In this document: positions 9,029 to 16,875 of the stretch, one piece after another
Layout: each line of letters opens with the position of its first letter
Numbering within the stretch: position 1 is the first letter of the stretch
DNA from: CAVYWD01 sp963772225
GTDB taxonomy: Bacteria; Myxococcota; Myxococcia; Myxococcales; UBA5297
Assembly (NCBI GenBank): GCA_963772225.1
Contig: CAVYWD010000002.1
Location: forward strand, 558,001 to 622,000
DNA length: 64,000 bases
Direction: 5' to 3'
Notes under the pieces: generated by a model
Seen by the model: only the letters and a program-made list of their open reading frames with translations
The model's database searches: none
What the model was told of the DNA's origin: nothing
Translations under genes and position numbers: made by a program

Positions 9029-9781
9029 ATGACTCGCCGCTGGATCCTCGGAGCTCTGGCACAAGCTGCGGCGATGTGCGCGGCCCCCGCCGCCGCCTAC
9101 GAGCTGCGCACCGACCCGTCCGGCGCGCCGGTGCACTTTGCGCAGAAGGTGGTCGTCTTCCGCCTGCCCGCGAAGCTCCCCGCGGACCTCGACGCAGCGG
9201 AGGTCAAGGAGGCGGTGGAACAATCGCTGGCGGTCTGGTCGGCCGTCTCGGGGCTCGACCTCCGAGCCGAGCCCGGAACGGCCGACGCCTCCGCCGGCTA
9301 TGACTCCGCCAGCGACAACCACAACGACATCCTCTTCGCTCAGGACGACTGGCCATGGGACAACAACGCCGTCGCGGTGACGCTCATGACCGTCGACGCT
9401 CGAGCGCACACCGTGCTGGACGCGGACATCGTGCTCAACGCTCGGCAGCATCGGTTCAAGAAGCTGGACGCCGAGGCCGCCAACGGCCCCTACGACGACC
9501 TCCAGAACGTCCTCACCCATGAGCTCGGCCATGCGCTCGGCCTGGGCCACAGCGCGCGCCCTGACGCCGCCATGTTCGCCCAGACGACCCGCGGCGAGGT
9601 GAGCAAGCGCGCGCTGAGCCCCGACGACGACGACGGGGTTCGAGCGCTCTACCCGGCGACGGCCTTCCGGGCTTCAGCCCGAGAGGGCCAAGGGACGGGA
9701 GGAGGCGCAGCGGCGCCGGCCGGCCCGCTGGAGGCCCTCTCCGAGCTGCCGGCGCTCCTGCGCCGTTGGCACGCGCGCTAA
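9029..9781 (+). CDS. Secreted matrixin-type zinc metalloprotease
   Basis: A 250-residue protein with a signal peptide (about residues 1-23, ending APAAA). It has the matrixin zinc motif HELGHALGLGH (H164, H168, H174), a following Met-turn (AAMFAQ, Met182) and the typical DADIVLN strand before the active-site helix. All catalytic residues are present, so an active extracellular or periplasmic peptidase is expected. The C-terminus is Gly/Ala-rich, then LEALSELPALLRRWHAR. It is transcribed away from miaA; the spacer between the two starts is about 130 bp. The Shine-Dalgarno sequence is weak. Confidence 0.9.
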   Translation: MTRRWILGALAQAAAMCAAPAAAYELRTDPSGAPVHFAQKVVVFRLPAKLPADLDAAEVKEAVEQSLAVWSAVSGLDLRAEPGTADASAGYDSASDNHNDILFAQDDWPWDNNAVAVTLMTVDARAHTVLDADIVLNARQHRFKKLDAEAANGPYDDLQNVLTHELGHALGLGHSARPDAAMFAQTTRGEVSKRALSPDDDDGVRALYPATAFRASAREGQGTGGGAAAPAGPLEALSELPALLRRWHAR

Positions 9782-9792
9782 GTCATCGCTCC

Positions 9793-9931
9793 GAAATATC
9801 TGCTCCATCTCAACGTCCGATCCATCCCGGCTTGCGTCGTTGCTCGTCGGTGACATGCCCTCTGGCATGCGCCCTCCTCGCGCCTCGCCATCCTTTGCGC
9901 CTCGGACGTTGAGATTTGGAGCACTTATTTC
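9793..9931. repeat. 139-bp concentric imperfect palindrome (possible MITE or large hairpin)
   Basis: The left arm 9793-9820 and right arm 9902-9931 are inverted copies sharing TGCTCCA and TCTCAACGTCCGA, with two small indels. A short hairpin (CATGCC-CTCT-GGCATG, 9854-9869) sits at the same centre of symmetry. The intervening sequence is partly symmetrical too. The element lies between two convergent genes and is visibly more AT-rich than its surroundings. It may be a miniature transposable element remnant or a strong bidirectional terminator. Confidence 0.6.
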
Positions 9932-9995
9932 TGCGCGATTCCTAAGGCTCACGTCGAGCGTCGGCGGCGTTGGCCGAGCCCCGCCGTTCGAACTT

Positions 9996-10481
9996 TCAGA
10001 GTGCGGCGACGACCTCGGCCGCGAGCTCGCGAGCCTTAGGCCCGACGTCGCCGCCGTCCGCGGCAACCCCCTTTTCGAAGCGCCCCAGCGGCTTGCCTTC
10101 GGCGTCGACCAGAATCCCGCCGATGGCCACGCTCGGCCCGCGCTTTCCAGCGGTGAGCGCGAGCGAGCGAGGCGTCGCGAGCATGCGTTCGGCGTCCTCG
10201 AGGCTCGCGCCCGAACCCCCGAGCAGCGAGGCGTCGCGCTGCGCTTTCAGGAACGCGCGGGCGTCATCGGGGCACACGACCTGCCGGTCGTTGAGCTCGA
10301 AGAGAGCGCTGCACAGGCTCTGCTCGAACGAAGCCGCAAGGCCCTCGAGCTCGGGCGCCGCGGCGATGGGCTTTAGCGCGACCTTGACGGCGCTCCCCTT
10401 CTCGCCCAAAGGCCTTGCGCCGCCCCCGTGAGCGCACGCGCAGAGCGCCGACGCGGCAGCCGCAAACGCGAGCGACCTCAC
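9996..10481 (-). CDS. Putative lipoprotein of unknown function
   Basis: This 161-residue protein starts at GTG 10481, overlapping the stop of the TlpA-like gene (GTGA). A short signal peptide ends near a lipobox-like ALCAC, with a lipidation cysteine at about position 13-15. The mature part has a mixed alpha/beta pattern with LAASFEQSLCSALFELNDRQVVCPDD, resembling proteins that assess envelope factors, but I do not recognise a family. The ATGA-type coupling to the thioredoxin-like gene suggests a shared periplasmic job, perhaps involving its cysteines. Confidence 0.75.
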   Translation of the reverse strand: MRSLAFAAAASALCACAHGGGARPLGEKGSAVKVALKPIAAAPELEGLAASFEQSLCSALFELNDRQVVCPDDARAFLKAQRDASLLGGSGASLEDAERMLATPRSLALTAGKRGPSVAIGGILVDAEGKPLGRFEKGVAADGGDVGPKARELAAEVVAAL

Positions 10482-11071
10482 TTGGCTTCGCCCTTCGCGG
10501 AGGCAGCCAGCGCGCGCTCGATCATGGACGAGAGCTTCTTCGAGATCTCCTCGCTGTAGCCTCGGCTGACGAACGCGACCTTGCCGCCCGGGTCGACGAG
10601 GAAGACCGACGGCAGCGGCACCCGCGTGCCCAGATAGTTGCGAGCCACCAGGTTGTACTGGTCGCGCACCACCGGGAAAGAGACCTTCTTCTCCTTCAGC
10701 AGCTCGGCCACCGCCTTCTGGCCCGCGGGCTCGGTGTCGAGGGCCACACCGATGATTCGCAGGCCCTTGTCCTTGTAGCGCTCGTGGAGCTGCTGGAGGA
10801 GCGAGAGCTCGGCCTTGCACGGCTTGCAGTAGCTCGCCATGAAGGACACCACGACGAGCCGCACGTCCCGGTCCTCGGCGTCGTCGCCCAGGAGCATCAT
10901 GGTCCCGGCGCGCGCGGCCTGGGCCGCCTCGGCGTTGTAGACCGGCAAGGCGAAGGACGGAGCGTCTGAGCCGGCAGCGGGCAGGTCCGCATCGGCCTCC
11001 TGCGCGGCCGCGGGCAGAGCTCCGGCGGCCACGAGCAGGAGCGCCCACGACAGGTGCTGGTTCGAGCGCAT
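10478..11071 (-). CDS. TlpA-like periplasmic thioredoxin-fold protein
   Basis: A 197-residue exported protein: a signal peptide of about 23 residues (LPAAA-Q), then an AhpC/TSA-Redoxin type thioredoxin fold. The active site is SYCKPCKAE (C82, C85) and the cis-Pro region is PLPSVFLVDPGGKV. Such proteins reduce periplasmic disulfides, often for cytochrome or metallocentre maturation. An insert of about 15 residues before the active-site strand (GDDAEDRDVR) is slightly unusual. The gene lies downstream of hisS and is co-translated with the lipoprotein at 9996-10481. Confidence 0.88.
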   Translation of the reverse strand: MRSNQHLSWALLLVAAGALPAAAQEADADLPAAGSDAPSFALPVYNAEAAQAARAGTMMLLGDDAEDRDVRLVVVSFMASYCKPCKAELSLLQQLHERYKDKGLRIIGVALDTEPAGQKAVAELLKEKKVSFPVVRDQYNLVARNYLGTRVPLPSVFLVDPGGKVAFVSRGYSEEISKKLSSMIERALAASAKGEAK

Positions 11072-11087
11072 CTCGAGTCCTTGTCAC

Positions 11088-12389
11088 CTACGTGGAAGGG
11101 GCCCGCGCGAGCTCTTCGCCGAGCGCCGAGAGAGCGACCTCGCGCTCGCGCTCCTCGCCCTCGCGCGCCTGCATGCGCTTGAGCCTGGCGCGCCCGCTCT
11201 GGAGCTCGGATTCGCCCAAGACGATGGCGAAGCGCGCCTGGCTCTTGTCGGCGCGTCGCATCTGCGCCTTGAGGCCGCCGCCGCGCAGGTCCTGCTCCAC
11301 CGTGAGCCCGCGGCCGCGCAGCTCCGAGGCGATGACCAGCGCGCGCCTTCGAGCCTCGTCGCCGAGCGAGACCAGGAACAGGTCGGGCTGCGCCGGCTGC
11401 GCGCTGGCCTGGGGCATGAGGAGCGCCAGGCGATCGAGCCCGGCCGCGAACCCGACCGCCGGCACGTCCGGGCCGCCGAGGCTCTTCACCAGGCGGTCGT
11501 ATCGGCCGCCCGCGCAGACCGTGTTCTGGCTGCCCAGGCTCTCCGGCCCCTGCGCGCGAGAGACGAACTCGAACACCGTGCGGGTGTAGTAGTCGAGGCC
11601 GCGGACGATGCGCGGGTTCACCTGGTACGGGATCTTCAGAGCGTCGAGCAGCGAGAGCAGCTCTTTGAAGTGCGCCTGGCACGGCTCGCACAGGTGAGCG
11701 TCGACGGAGGGCGCGCCGGCGGTCACCGCCTTGCAGCTCTCCACCTTGCAATCCAAAACGCGCAGCGGGTTCTTCTGGAGGCGCCGCTGGCAGTCCGGGC
11801 ACAGCTCCGCGGACCTCGAGGTGAGATAGGCGACCAGCGCCTCGACGTAAAGCGGGCGGCAGGCGTCGTCGCCGAGCGAGTTGAGCTCCAGCGTGATCTC
11901 CCCCAGGCCAAGGCCCGAGAGGAACCGGTGCCCCGCGTCGATGAGCTCGGCGTCGGCGTGCGGCCCCGGCGCGCCGTAGATCTCCGCGCCCACTTGGTAG
12001 AACTGCCGGTAGCGGCCCTTCTGCTTCCGCTCGCGGCGGAACATGGGCCCCAGGTAGTACCACTTGAGGAGCGGGTCCTGGCCGAAGGCGTTGTGCTCGA
12101 TGGCGGCTCGGACCGCGGGCGCGGTGTTCTCGGGCCGCAGCGAGACGATCTCGCCGGACTTGGACTCGCCGCCGCGGTCCTCGAACGTGTACATCTCCTT
12201 GCCGACGATGTCGGTCTCTTCGCCGACGCCGCGCACGAACAGCGCCGTCTTCTCGAGGATGGGCGTGCGGACTTCGCCGAAGCCGTAGCGCTCGAAAATG
12301 GCGCGGGCGCAGCTCTCGATCCGATGCCAGCGGACCGTGTCGGCCGGCAGCAGGTCGTTCATGCCCTTGACGGCGGTGATACGTTCCAC
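11088..12389 (-). CDS. hisS: Histidyl-tRNA synthetase
   Basis: A 433-residue class II synthetase that charges tRNA-His. Motif 2 (FRRERKQKGRYRQFYQ), the HisA box with GLDYYTRTVFEF and CAGGRYDRL, and motif 3 (AVGFAAGLDRLALL) are all present, followed by an anticodon-binding domain. I chose GTG at 12389: AAGGAG stands 8 bases upstream and the protein then begins VERITAVKGMNDLLP as in the family. The open frame to 12944 overlaps psd and is spurious. A four-cysteine insert (CPDCQRR ... CEPCQ, about residues 190-235) resembles a zinc site seen in some bacterial HisS. Confidence 0.96.
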   Translation of the reverse strand: MERITAVKGMNDLLPADTVRWHRIESCARAIFERYGFGEVRTPILEKTALFVRGVGEETDIVGKEMYTFEDRGGESKSGEIVSLRPENTAPAVRAAIEHNAFGQDPLLKWYYLGPMFRRERKQKGRYRQFYQVGAEIYGAPGPHADAELIDAGHRFLSGLGLGEITLELNSLGDDACRPLYVEALVAYLTSRSAELCPDCQRRLQKNPLRVLDCKVESCKAVTAGAPSVDAHLCEPCQAHFKELLSLLDALKIPYQVNPRIVRGLDYYTRTVFEFVSRAQGPESLGSQNTVCAGGRYDRLVKSLGGPDVPAVGFAAGLDRLALLMPQASAQPAQPDLFLVSLGDEARRRALVIASELRGRGLTVEQDLRGGGLKAQMRRADKSQARFAIVLGESELQSGRARLKRMQAREGEEREREVALSALGEELARAPST

Positions 12390-12421
12390 CTTCGCGACTC
12401 CTTGCCAGAAAGGCTTTTGCT

Positions 12422-13276
12422 TCAGATCCCTTCGGCGATGATTTGGCCCATGCGCACCCGAGCACCCTCGAGCCCGCTCGACAGGCGAACGCGCCCGGGC
12501 TGGAAGAGCAGGATCACGGTGGAGCCCATCTCGAAGACCCCGAGCTCGGCCCCCTTTTCTATCGGGATGGGCTGGGCGTAGCGCCAGCGCTTGGGCCCAA
12601 GCCCGGCGTTGGTGACGACGTCGTCGTACGCCGCGCGGATGCGCCCGACGCACGTCGCGCCGACCTTCACCACGGCCACCTGCCCCACCGGCGTGGAGAG
12701 GAACGTGACCAGCCGCTCGTTGACGCAAAAGAGGTTGGGCACCGCCTTCACCGCCACCCCGTTCACCGGGAACAGCCGGCCCGGGATGTACTGGTACCCG
12801 TCGATGGCGCCCGACAGCGGCGCGTGGATTCGGTGGTAGTCGCGGGGAGACAGATAGAGCGTGGCGTAGGCGCCGCCCTCGAAGGCTTTCGCCGCCGCGC
12901 CGTCGTCCAAGAGCGCGGCGAGCGAGTACTCGCGCCCCTTGCACTGCACGAGCTGACCGCCTCGACTCTCGCCAGCCGCTGCGACCACCCCATCGACCGG
13001 CGAGGCGACCACCCGCTCGCCCGGGGCGACCTGCCGAGCCCCCGCGCGAAGCCGGCGGGTGAAGAACTCCTCGAAGGTGCGGTACCCGCCGAAGGTGCGC
13101 TCCGCTTCGGCGACGTCGACCGAGAAGACCTTCGCAAAGAGCCGCATCGCCGTCTGGTGGGCGGAGGCAGGAGCTGGAAGCACCGTGAGCCGCCCCACGG
13201 CGCGGCTGAGCGCTGCCTTGGGCAAGAGTTGAAGGGCGGCGAGGACGGCGGCCTGGAAGCGATCGTTCGGGGTCAC
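12422..13276 (-). CDS. psd: Phosphatidylserine decarboxylase proenzyme
   Basis: This 284-residue membrane-associated, pyruvoyl-dependent enzyme makes phosphatidylethanolamine from phosphatidylserine. Asp95 (SPVDG), the His pair in DYHRIHAP (H148, H151) and the autocleavage site are visible. The usual LGST is MGST here (Gly251-Ser252); the Gly-Ser bond is kept, so processing should occur. The start overlaps the upstream lipoprotein stop (ATGA). It lies 32 bases upstream of hisS in the same direction. Confidence 0.95.
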   Translation of the reverse strand: MTPNDRFQAAVLAALQLLPKAALSRAVGRLTVLPAPASAHQTAMRLFAKVFSVDVAEAERTFGGYRTFEEFFTRRLRAGARQVAPGERVVASPVDGVVAAAGESRGGQLVQCKGREYSLAALLDDGAAAKAFEGGAYATLYLSPRDYHRIHAPLSGAIDGYQYIPGRLFPVNGVAVKAVPNLFCVNERLVTFLSTPVGQVAVVKVGATCVGRIRAAYDDVVTNAGLGPKRWRYAQPIPIEKGAELGVFEMGSTVILLFQPGRVRLSSGLEGARVRMGQIIAEGI

Positions 13277-13980
13277 GGGGTCGAGGTCCCTGCGTCGGGC
13301 GCCGTCTCGACGAGCTTGCCGTCGACCACCTGAAACTGCTTGGGCGCCAGCTCGGCGGTCGGGCGAATGGAGAGGACTTTGCCGTCCATGAGCAGCACCG
13401 AGCTGGAGACGAAAGATTGGTGAAGGTCGCGGCAGATCATCAGGTCCTTGAGCCCCCAGATTTCTCCGCCACTGCGCCCCTGCACGATGGCCGGATGCTT
13501 GTATTCGAAGCAGCGGGCAAAGTCGCGCTTGAAGTGGTCGGCTTCCATTCCGACGCGGGGTTGATCGCCGGCGGCCCCGGCGTCGGAGGCCTCCTGCGCG
13601 GAGCTCGCGTTCGCCGCGCCGGCGGTGAGCTCGGCAGGCCGCACGGCCATCGCTGACGCTGCGCGCGCCGCCGCCTCTCTCCGCTCCTGCTCGCGCTTCT
13701 CCTGCGCCGATAGCTGATCGAGCGCCTCCCGCCTTCCCGCTTCGATCTCCGCTCGAAGCTGGCCGGCGTAGGGACGGTCCGCGCTCGCCGGGTCGACCCG
13801 GCCGAGGAGCTGCAGGACTTCTTCAGACCCGGGATCTCGATAGGCGGCTTCGATGCCCTTGTCCTTGAGCAGCTCGGTCCATCGAGCGCGGGCTTCTTCG
13901 TACTCCGGAGAGCCTTGGGGAGCCTTACGGCAGGCCGCGGAGGCGAGCGCAGCCATGAGGAGCCAGGCAGAGAGTCGCAT
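13273..13980 (-). CDS. Putative lipoprotein, unknown function
   Basis: A 235-residue protein with a 16-residue signal peptide and a lipobox (LASAAC, Cys17). The middle is an Ala/Glu/Arg-rich, likely coiled-coil stretch (about residues 80-115). A folded C-terminal part contains two cysteines (DFARCFEYKHP and LMICRDLHQ), spaced so that a disulfide is possible. I recognise no family. It is translationally coupled to psd (ATGA), so an envelope role is likely. Confidence 0.8.
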   Translation of the reverse strand: MRLSAWLLMAALASAACRKAPQGSPEYEEARARWTELLKDKGIEAAYRDPGSEEVLQLLGRVDPASADRPYAGQLRAEIEAGRREALDQLSAQEKREQERREAAARAASAMAVRPAELTAGAANASSAQEASDAGAAGDQPRVGMEADHFKRDFARCFEYKHPAIVQGRSGGEIWGLKDLMICRDLHQSFVSSSVLLMDGKVLSIRPTAELAPKQFQVVDGKLVETAPDAGTSTP

Positions 13981-14020
13981 GCAGGAGGGCCTTTAGGCGC
14001 GCGCTTCGAGGGGTTTTGCC

Positions 14021-14752
14021 CTAGACGCCCAGGAAGAGCCGCTTGCCGAAGTTGAGCGCCAGATCGGCGTCGAAGATGCGCTGCGCGGACGCCTCGATGT
14101 CGTACTCGACGCGGTGGTACTCGACCGTGCGAGCGTCCGTGTCGTGGATGACGAAGCAGGCTCGGCTATCGTAATCGCGGGGCTGCCCCACCGAGCCCAC
14201 CGAGATCATGTACTTGTACCCGCGCCGGATTCCGAACTTCTGGGCGACCACGTCGTTCACCTCGCCGTTGCCGATGGCGAACGCCTTGCACAAATGGCTG
14301 TGCCCGATGAACGTCACCTCCGGCAGCTGCTCGACGTGCGGCATCAGCTCGCGGGCCTGCTCCAGCGCGAAGATGTACTCGTAGGCCCGCGGATCGATAG
14401 GTGAGCCGTGTGAAAACCCGACGTCCGCGATGCGGTAGGTGTACGGCAGGCTCTTGAGCCAGCTGAGGTGAGCTCCTCCCAGAGCGGACGCCGACCAGTC
14501 CAGCGCATGGCGCGCGGCGTCGTAGTAGAAGCTGTAATCCATGCGCCCGCTGACCGCGGCATCGTGATTGCCCAGGAGCGTCACCTCGGCGAGCTGCTGC
14601 ACTTGCGAGCAGCACTCGTTCGGGCTCGCGCCATACCCCACGACGTCCCCGAGGCAGACGGTTCGGTCGACCCGAGCTTTGTCGATGACCTTGGAGACTT
14701 CGGAGAGCGCCTCGAGGTTCGAATGGATGTCGCTGATGATCGCGATTCGCAT
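14021..14752 (-). CDS. Calcineurin-like metallophosphoesterase (YfcE/MJ0936-like)
   Basis: The 243-residue enzyme carries the five metallophosphoesterase blocks: SDIHSN (D8, H10), CLGDVVGYG, GNHD, an FSHGSP block and FIGHSH. All metal-binding residues are present. The C-terminal DYDSRACFVIHDTDARTVEYHRVEYD is typical of the diadenosine-tetraphosphatase/phosphodiesterase subgroup. The substrate cannot be assigned. The start at 14752 is favoured by GAGGGACTC just upstream; a longer frame to 14851 has no conserved sequence. Confidence 0.88.
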   Translation of the reverse strand: MRIAIISDIHSNLEALSEVSKVIDKARVDRTVCLGDVVGYGASPNECCSQVQQLAEVTLLGNHDAAVSGRMDYSFYYDAARHALDWSASALGGAHLSWLKSLPYTYRIADVGFSHGSPIDPRAYEYIFALEQARELMPHVEQLPEVTFIGHSHLCKAFAIGNGEVNDVVAQKFGIRRGYKYMISVGSVGQPRDYDSRACFVIHDTDARTVEYHRVEYDIEASAQRIFDADLALNFGKRLFLGV

Positions 14753-14856
14753 GAGTCCCTCGGCGCTGCCGCACCGCTGCCGACCGACGCATGATATGCG
14801 CAGCCGACGACTCCTGGAAAGCCAGGCAACTCCCGTTCGGCCCGCGGACAAACGCG

Positions 14857-14890
14857 CGGCGCCGCCCCGAATTCTCCGGAGCGGCGCCGA
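14857..14890 (-). terminator. Hairpin downstream of tRNA-Met
   Basis: On the minus strand a CG-rich arm of about 12 bases (starting CGGCGCCGCTCC) pairs with GGGGCGGCGCCG around a GGAGAATTC loop, beginning 16 bases after the tRNA end. There is only a short T-run (GTTTG) after it, so termination may be partly factor-dependent. Confidence 0.55.
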
Positions 14891-14905
14891 CTTCGGCTCT
14901 GCTGT

Positions 14906-14979
14906 TGGCGAGGGGCGGACTCGAACCGCCGACCTGCGGATTATGAGACCGCCGCTCTAACCGGTTGAGCTACCTCGCC
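14906..14979 (-). tRNA. tRNA-Met (anticodon CAT, elongator type)
   Basis: A clear cloverleaf on the minus strand: acceptor GGCGAGG / CCTCGCC, D-arm GCTC...GAGC, anticodon loop CTCATAA (CAT), T-arm GGCGG-TTCGAGT-CCGCC, discriminator A. The 3' CCA is not encoded. The loop and D-arm resemble elongator tRNA-Met rather than initiator; tRNA-Ile2 (lysidine-modified CAT) is a less likely alternative. The last pair of the anticodon stem (31-39) is a T-T mismatch, which is unusual. It lies alone, 154 bases upstream of the phosphoesterase. Confidence 0.95.
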
Positions 14980-15310
14980 AGTGTCCGCAAGGGCGCGCGA
15001 CTATCGGGATCATGCCCTTCTGTGTCAATCCTGCCGAGAGGCGATCGCCGCTCGCCGGTCCACCCTTTGGGGCTCCGCGTGCCCCGACGGGTCCCCGAAC
15101 CGCCAAATCGCCATGAAGTTCGGGGCGTTAAGCGGTGTCACACCCTTGTTTTGCGCCTTGCCATCCCAGAGTCTGCGTGCTAAGTAGCCCTCGCGCGGGA
15201 GTCCACTTTCTTGACAACCCGCAGTCACACGGCATCCTCCGTTGCGACCTGTAGCAGCGCCTGTGCGACATGGAGCGCAAGGCCCTTCAGAGCGAGCGCG
15301 GAGGACGCCG
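14980..15310. other. Non-coding stretch between tRNA-Met and the RHH gene
   Basis: No credible gene in about 330 bases. It should hold the tRNA promoter (minus strand) and the promoter for the plus-strand pair at 15311. A TTGACA at 15211-15216 is in a suitable place, but no good -10 follows at the right distance. The G+C content is lower than around it. Confidence 0.5.
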
Positions 15311-15529
15311 GTGAAGGAGAGAAACGACGAAGTGGCCACCCACGTGCTGATCCCGGTGATAATCGCCGAGAAGCTGCGCGAGCTGAGCAAGCACACGCGG
15401 GTGACCCAAAGCGAGTACCTGAGGGAAGCGGTGGCTGACTTGCTGATGAAGTACGCGCGGCCTTCACCCGCGGTCATACAAGTCACCGCGGCCCCTGGCG
15501 CTCTGGAGGAACACAAGTCGCATGGGTAG
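15311..15529 (+). CDS. Ribbon-helix-helix (CopG/Arc-like) small protein
   Basis: The 72-residue protein has one beta strand (THVLIPVIIAEKLRELS) followed by two helices (TQSEYLREAVADLLMKY), the ribbon-helix-helix DNA-binding pattern, then a flexible tail. I chose GTG 15311, which has GGAGGA five bases ahead; an ATG at 15242 would add 23 residues of low quality. Its last codons overlap the next gene's start (ATGGGTAG), so the pair is co-translated. The role is probably an autoregulating transcription factor or antitoxin-like protein. Confidence 0.7.
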   Translation: MKERNDEVATHVLIPVIIAEKLRELSKHTRVTQSEYLREAVADLLMKYARPSPAVIQVTAAPGALEEHKSHG

Positions 15530-15722
15530 TCCGCAAAGGGCAATTACCGTGACCGTCGAAGCCGCCAAGTCGCGAGCCGCCGCATGGGACCAGGTGTCCC
15601 GGGGCGAGCTCGCGTTCGACTTCTCGCAGCCCACGGTGGCCCGCTCGCCGAGAGCCCGCCCTCTCAAGGGTAAGCTCGGCGTGCGCGAAGCCATCATCCG
15701 ATGGCTCGAAGAGCAGCTGTAG
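15522..15722 (+). CDS. Small protein of unknown function, partner of the RHH protein
   Basis: A 66-residue basic protein. It has a first strand TVTVEAAKSRAAAWDQVSRGE, a Pro/Arg-rich middle and a C-terminal helix VREAIIRWLEEQL. I do not recognise a family. It overlaps the upstream RHH gene by 8 bases and is followed 28 bases later by a near-perfect terminator hairpin, so the two form a compact bicistronic unit. It is smaller than most toxins; a DNA-binding accessory is as likely. Confidence 0.55.
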   Translation: MGSPQRAITVTVEAAKSRAAAWDQVSRGELAFDFSQPTVARSPRARPLKGKLGVREAIIRWLEEQL

Positions 15723-15750
15723 AGGCGATCCCTCGGGTCTTTTCAACAAC

Positions 15751-15781
15751 GGCAGAGCCGGGCCGCTAGCCCGGCTCTGCC
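15751..15781. terminator. Bidirectional terminator hairpin
   Basis: A perfect 13-bp stem (GGCAGAGCCGGGC / GCCCGGCTCTGCC) with a 5-base loop CGCTA. It ends the plus-strand pair at 15722, and the loop itself carries the TAG stop of the minus-strand gene 15766-16875, so the same hairpin serves convergent transcripts. Confidence 0.8.
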
Positions 15782-16875
15782 GTTTCCATGATAGCCTTGC
15801 GCGACGAGCCGGCGCTCGGCGTGGTCGCATCCTCGGGCGGCTCCTCGGATTCGTCGGAACCGCCTCCCCCCCAGAGCGCGTCGATGGAGACGTGGCCGAG
15901 GAGGAGGAAGTAGAAGCCGAAGAGGATCTGCTGGGCAAACTGCGCCGCCCAGAGAATCCAGGCATACGCCTGAAGGCCGGCTTCCTGCGACGGCTCGGGG
16001 AAGAAGAGCTTCATCCCGATGACCACCGCGCCCTGAAACGTCCCCAGCATTCCCGGGCCCGCGGGGATCATCACGCCGATGATCAGCACGCCGAGGACGG
16101 CGAACGCCGCGGCAGGCGAAACGTTGAACCCGAACCCGCGGGCGAGGATCGCCATGCCCAGGCCGTTGATGCCCCAATAGACGAGGGTGAGGGCCCCGAA
16201 CAGGAGCGCCTTTCGCCGGTCGGGCACCATGCGCAGCCCGCCGATGAACGCATCGATCATTCCGCAGAGCTTCTCGGCCAGCTTGTGCGACACCGGCCGC
16301 GCCAGTCGGTTGGTCAGGCGCACCGCGAGGTCTCGCTGGAGGTAGGCGACCACCAGGAACACGAGGAGCAGGAAGAAGCCCGCGAAGACCGCCCACCCGC
16401 CTGCCCTCACCCAGGCGATGGCGCTCTGGTCCTTGGTCGCGGGCTCCGAGAGGAGCAAGGCCACGATGAGCACCACCGCCATGGCCAGGCCGTCGACCAC
16501 GCGCTCGACGACGACCGACGCCATCGCGGCGCTGCGGCGGATCTTTCCGCGCTCGGCGATCAACAGGGGGCGCGCGAACTCCCCGAGCCTGAACGGCATG
16601 ATCACCAGCGCCATGAACCCGATGGCGCCCGCCGAGTTGAGCCGCTTGAACCCCGGTTGACCCACCGGCTCGAGCAGGATGCCCCAGCGCACCACCCGCA
16701 GGAAATGGATGGCCACCAAGATCGCCGCGTACGGCGCGAGGTAGCGATAATCGGCCGCCTTCAACGCCATCCACACGTGGCTTAGGTCGGTTCGGCGGAC
16801 CGTCAACCACACGAAGAGCCCACTGACCCCGAGGCTCAGGAGGAGCTTGAGCCCCCTCGAAGCACTGCCCTTCAT
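15766..16875 (-). CDS. UPF0104 / lysylphosphatidylglycerol-synthase-type integral membrane protein
   Basis: A 369-residue polytopic protein with about eight membrane segments and the family's conserved pieces: an RVVRWGILLEP loop, IMPFRLGEFARPLLIAERGKIRRSAAMASVVVERVVDG, and a late IPAGPGMLGTFQGAVV. This family (AglD/MprF flippase-like) handles lipid-linked groups, but it lacks the MprF synthase domain, so aminoacyl-lipid synthesis should not be claimed. The C-terminus is Glu/Pro/Ser-rich. The start overlaps the stop of the CpsB-like gene (ATGA). Confidence 0.85.
   Translation of the reverse strand: MKGSASRGLKLLLSLGVSGLFVWLTVRRTDLSHVWMALKAADYRYLAPYAAILVAIHFLRVVRWGILLEPVGQPGFKRLNSAGAIGFMALVIMPFRLGEFARPLLIAERGKIRRSAAMASVVVERVVDGLAMAVVLIVALLLSEPATKDQSAIAWVRAGGWAVFAGFFLLLVFLVVAYLQRDLAVRLTNRLARPVSHKLAEKLCGMIDAFIGGLRMVPDRRKALLFGALTLVYWGINGLGMAILARGFGFNVSPAAAFAVLGVLIIGVMIPAGPGMLGTFQGAVVIGMKLFFPEPSQEAGLQAYAWILWAAQFAQQILFGFYFLLLGHVSIDALWGGGGSDESEEPPEDATTPSAGSSRKAIMETAEPG

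Noticed and set aside
15211..15239. TTGACA as a promoter for the RHH gene
   Set aside because: The -35 is perfect, but no acceptable -10 lies 15-19 bases downstream.
15766..16875. MprF-type aminoacyl-phosphatidylglycerol synthase
   Set aside because: Only the membrane flippase-like part exists; the cytoplasmic synthase domain is absent.
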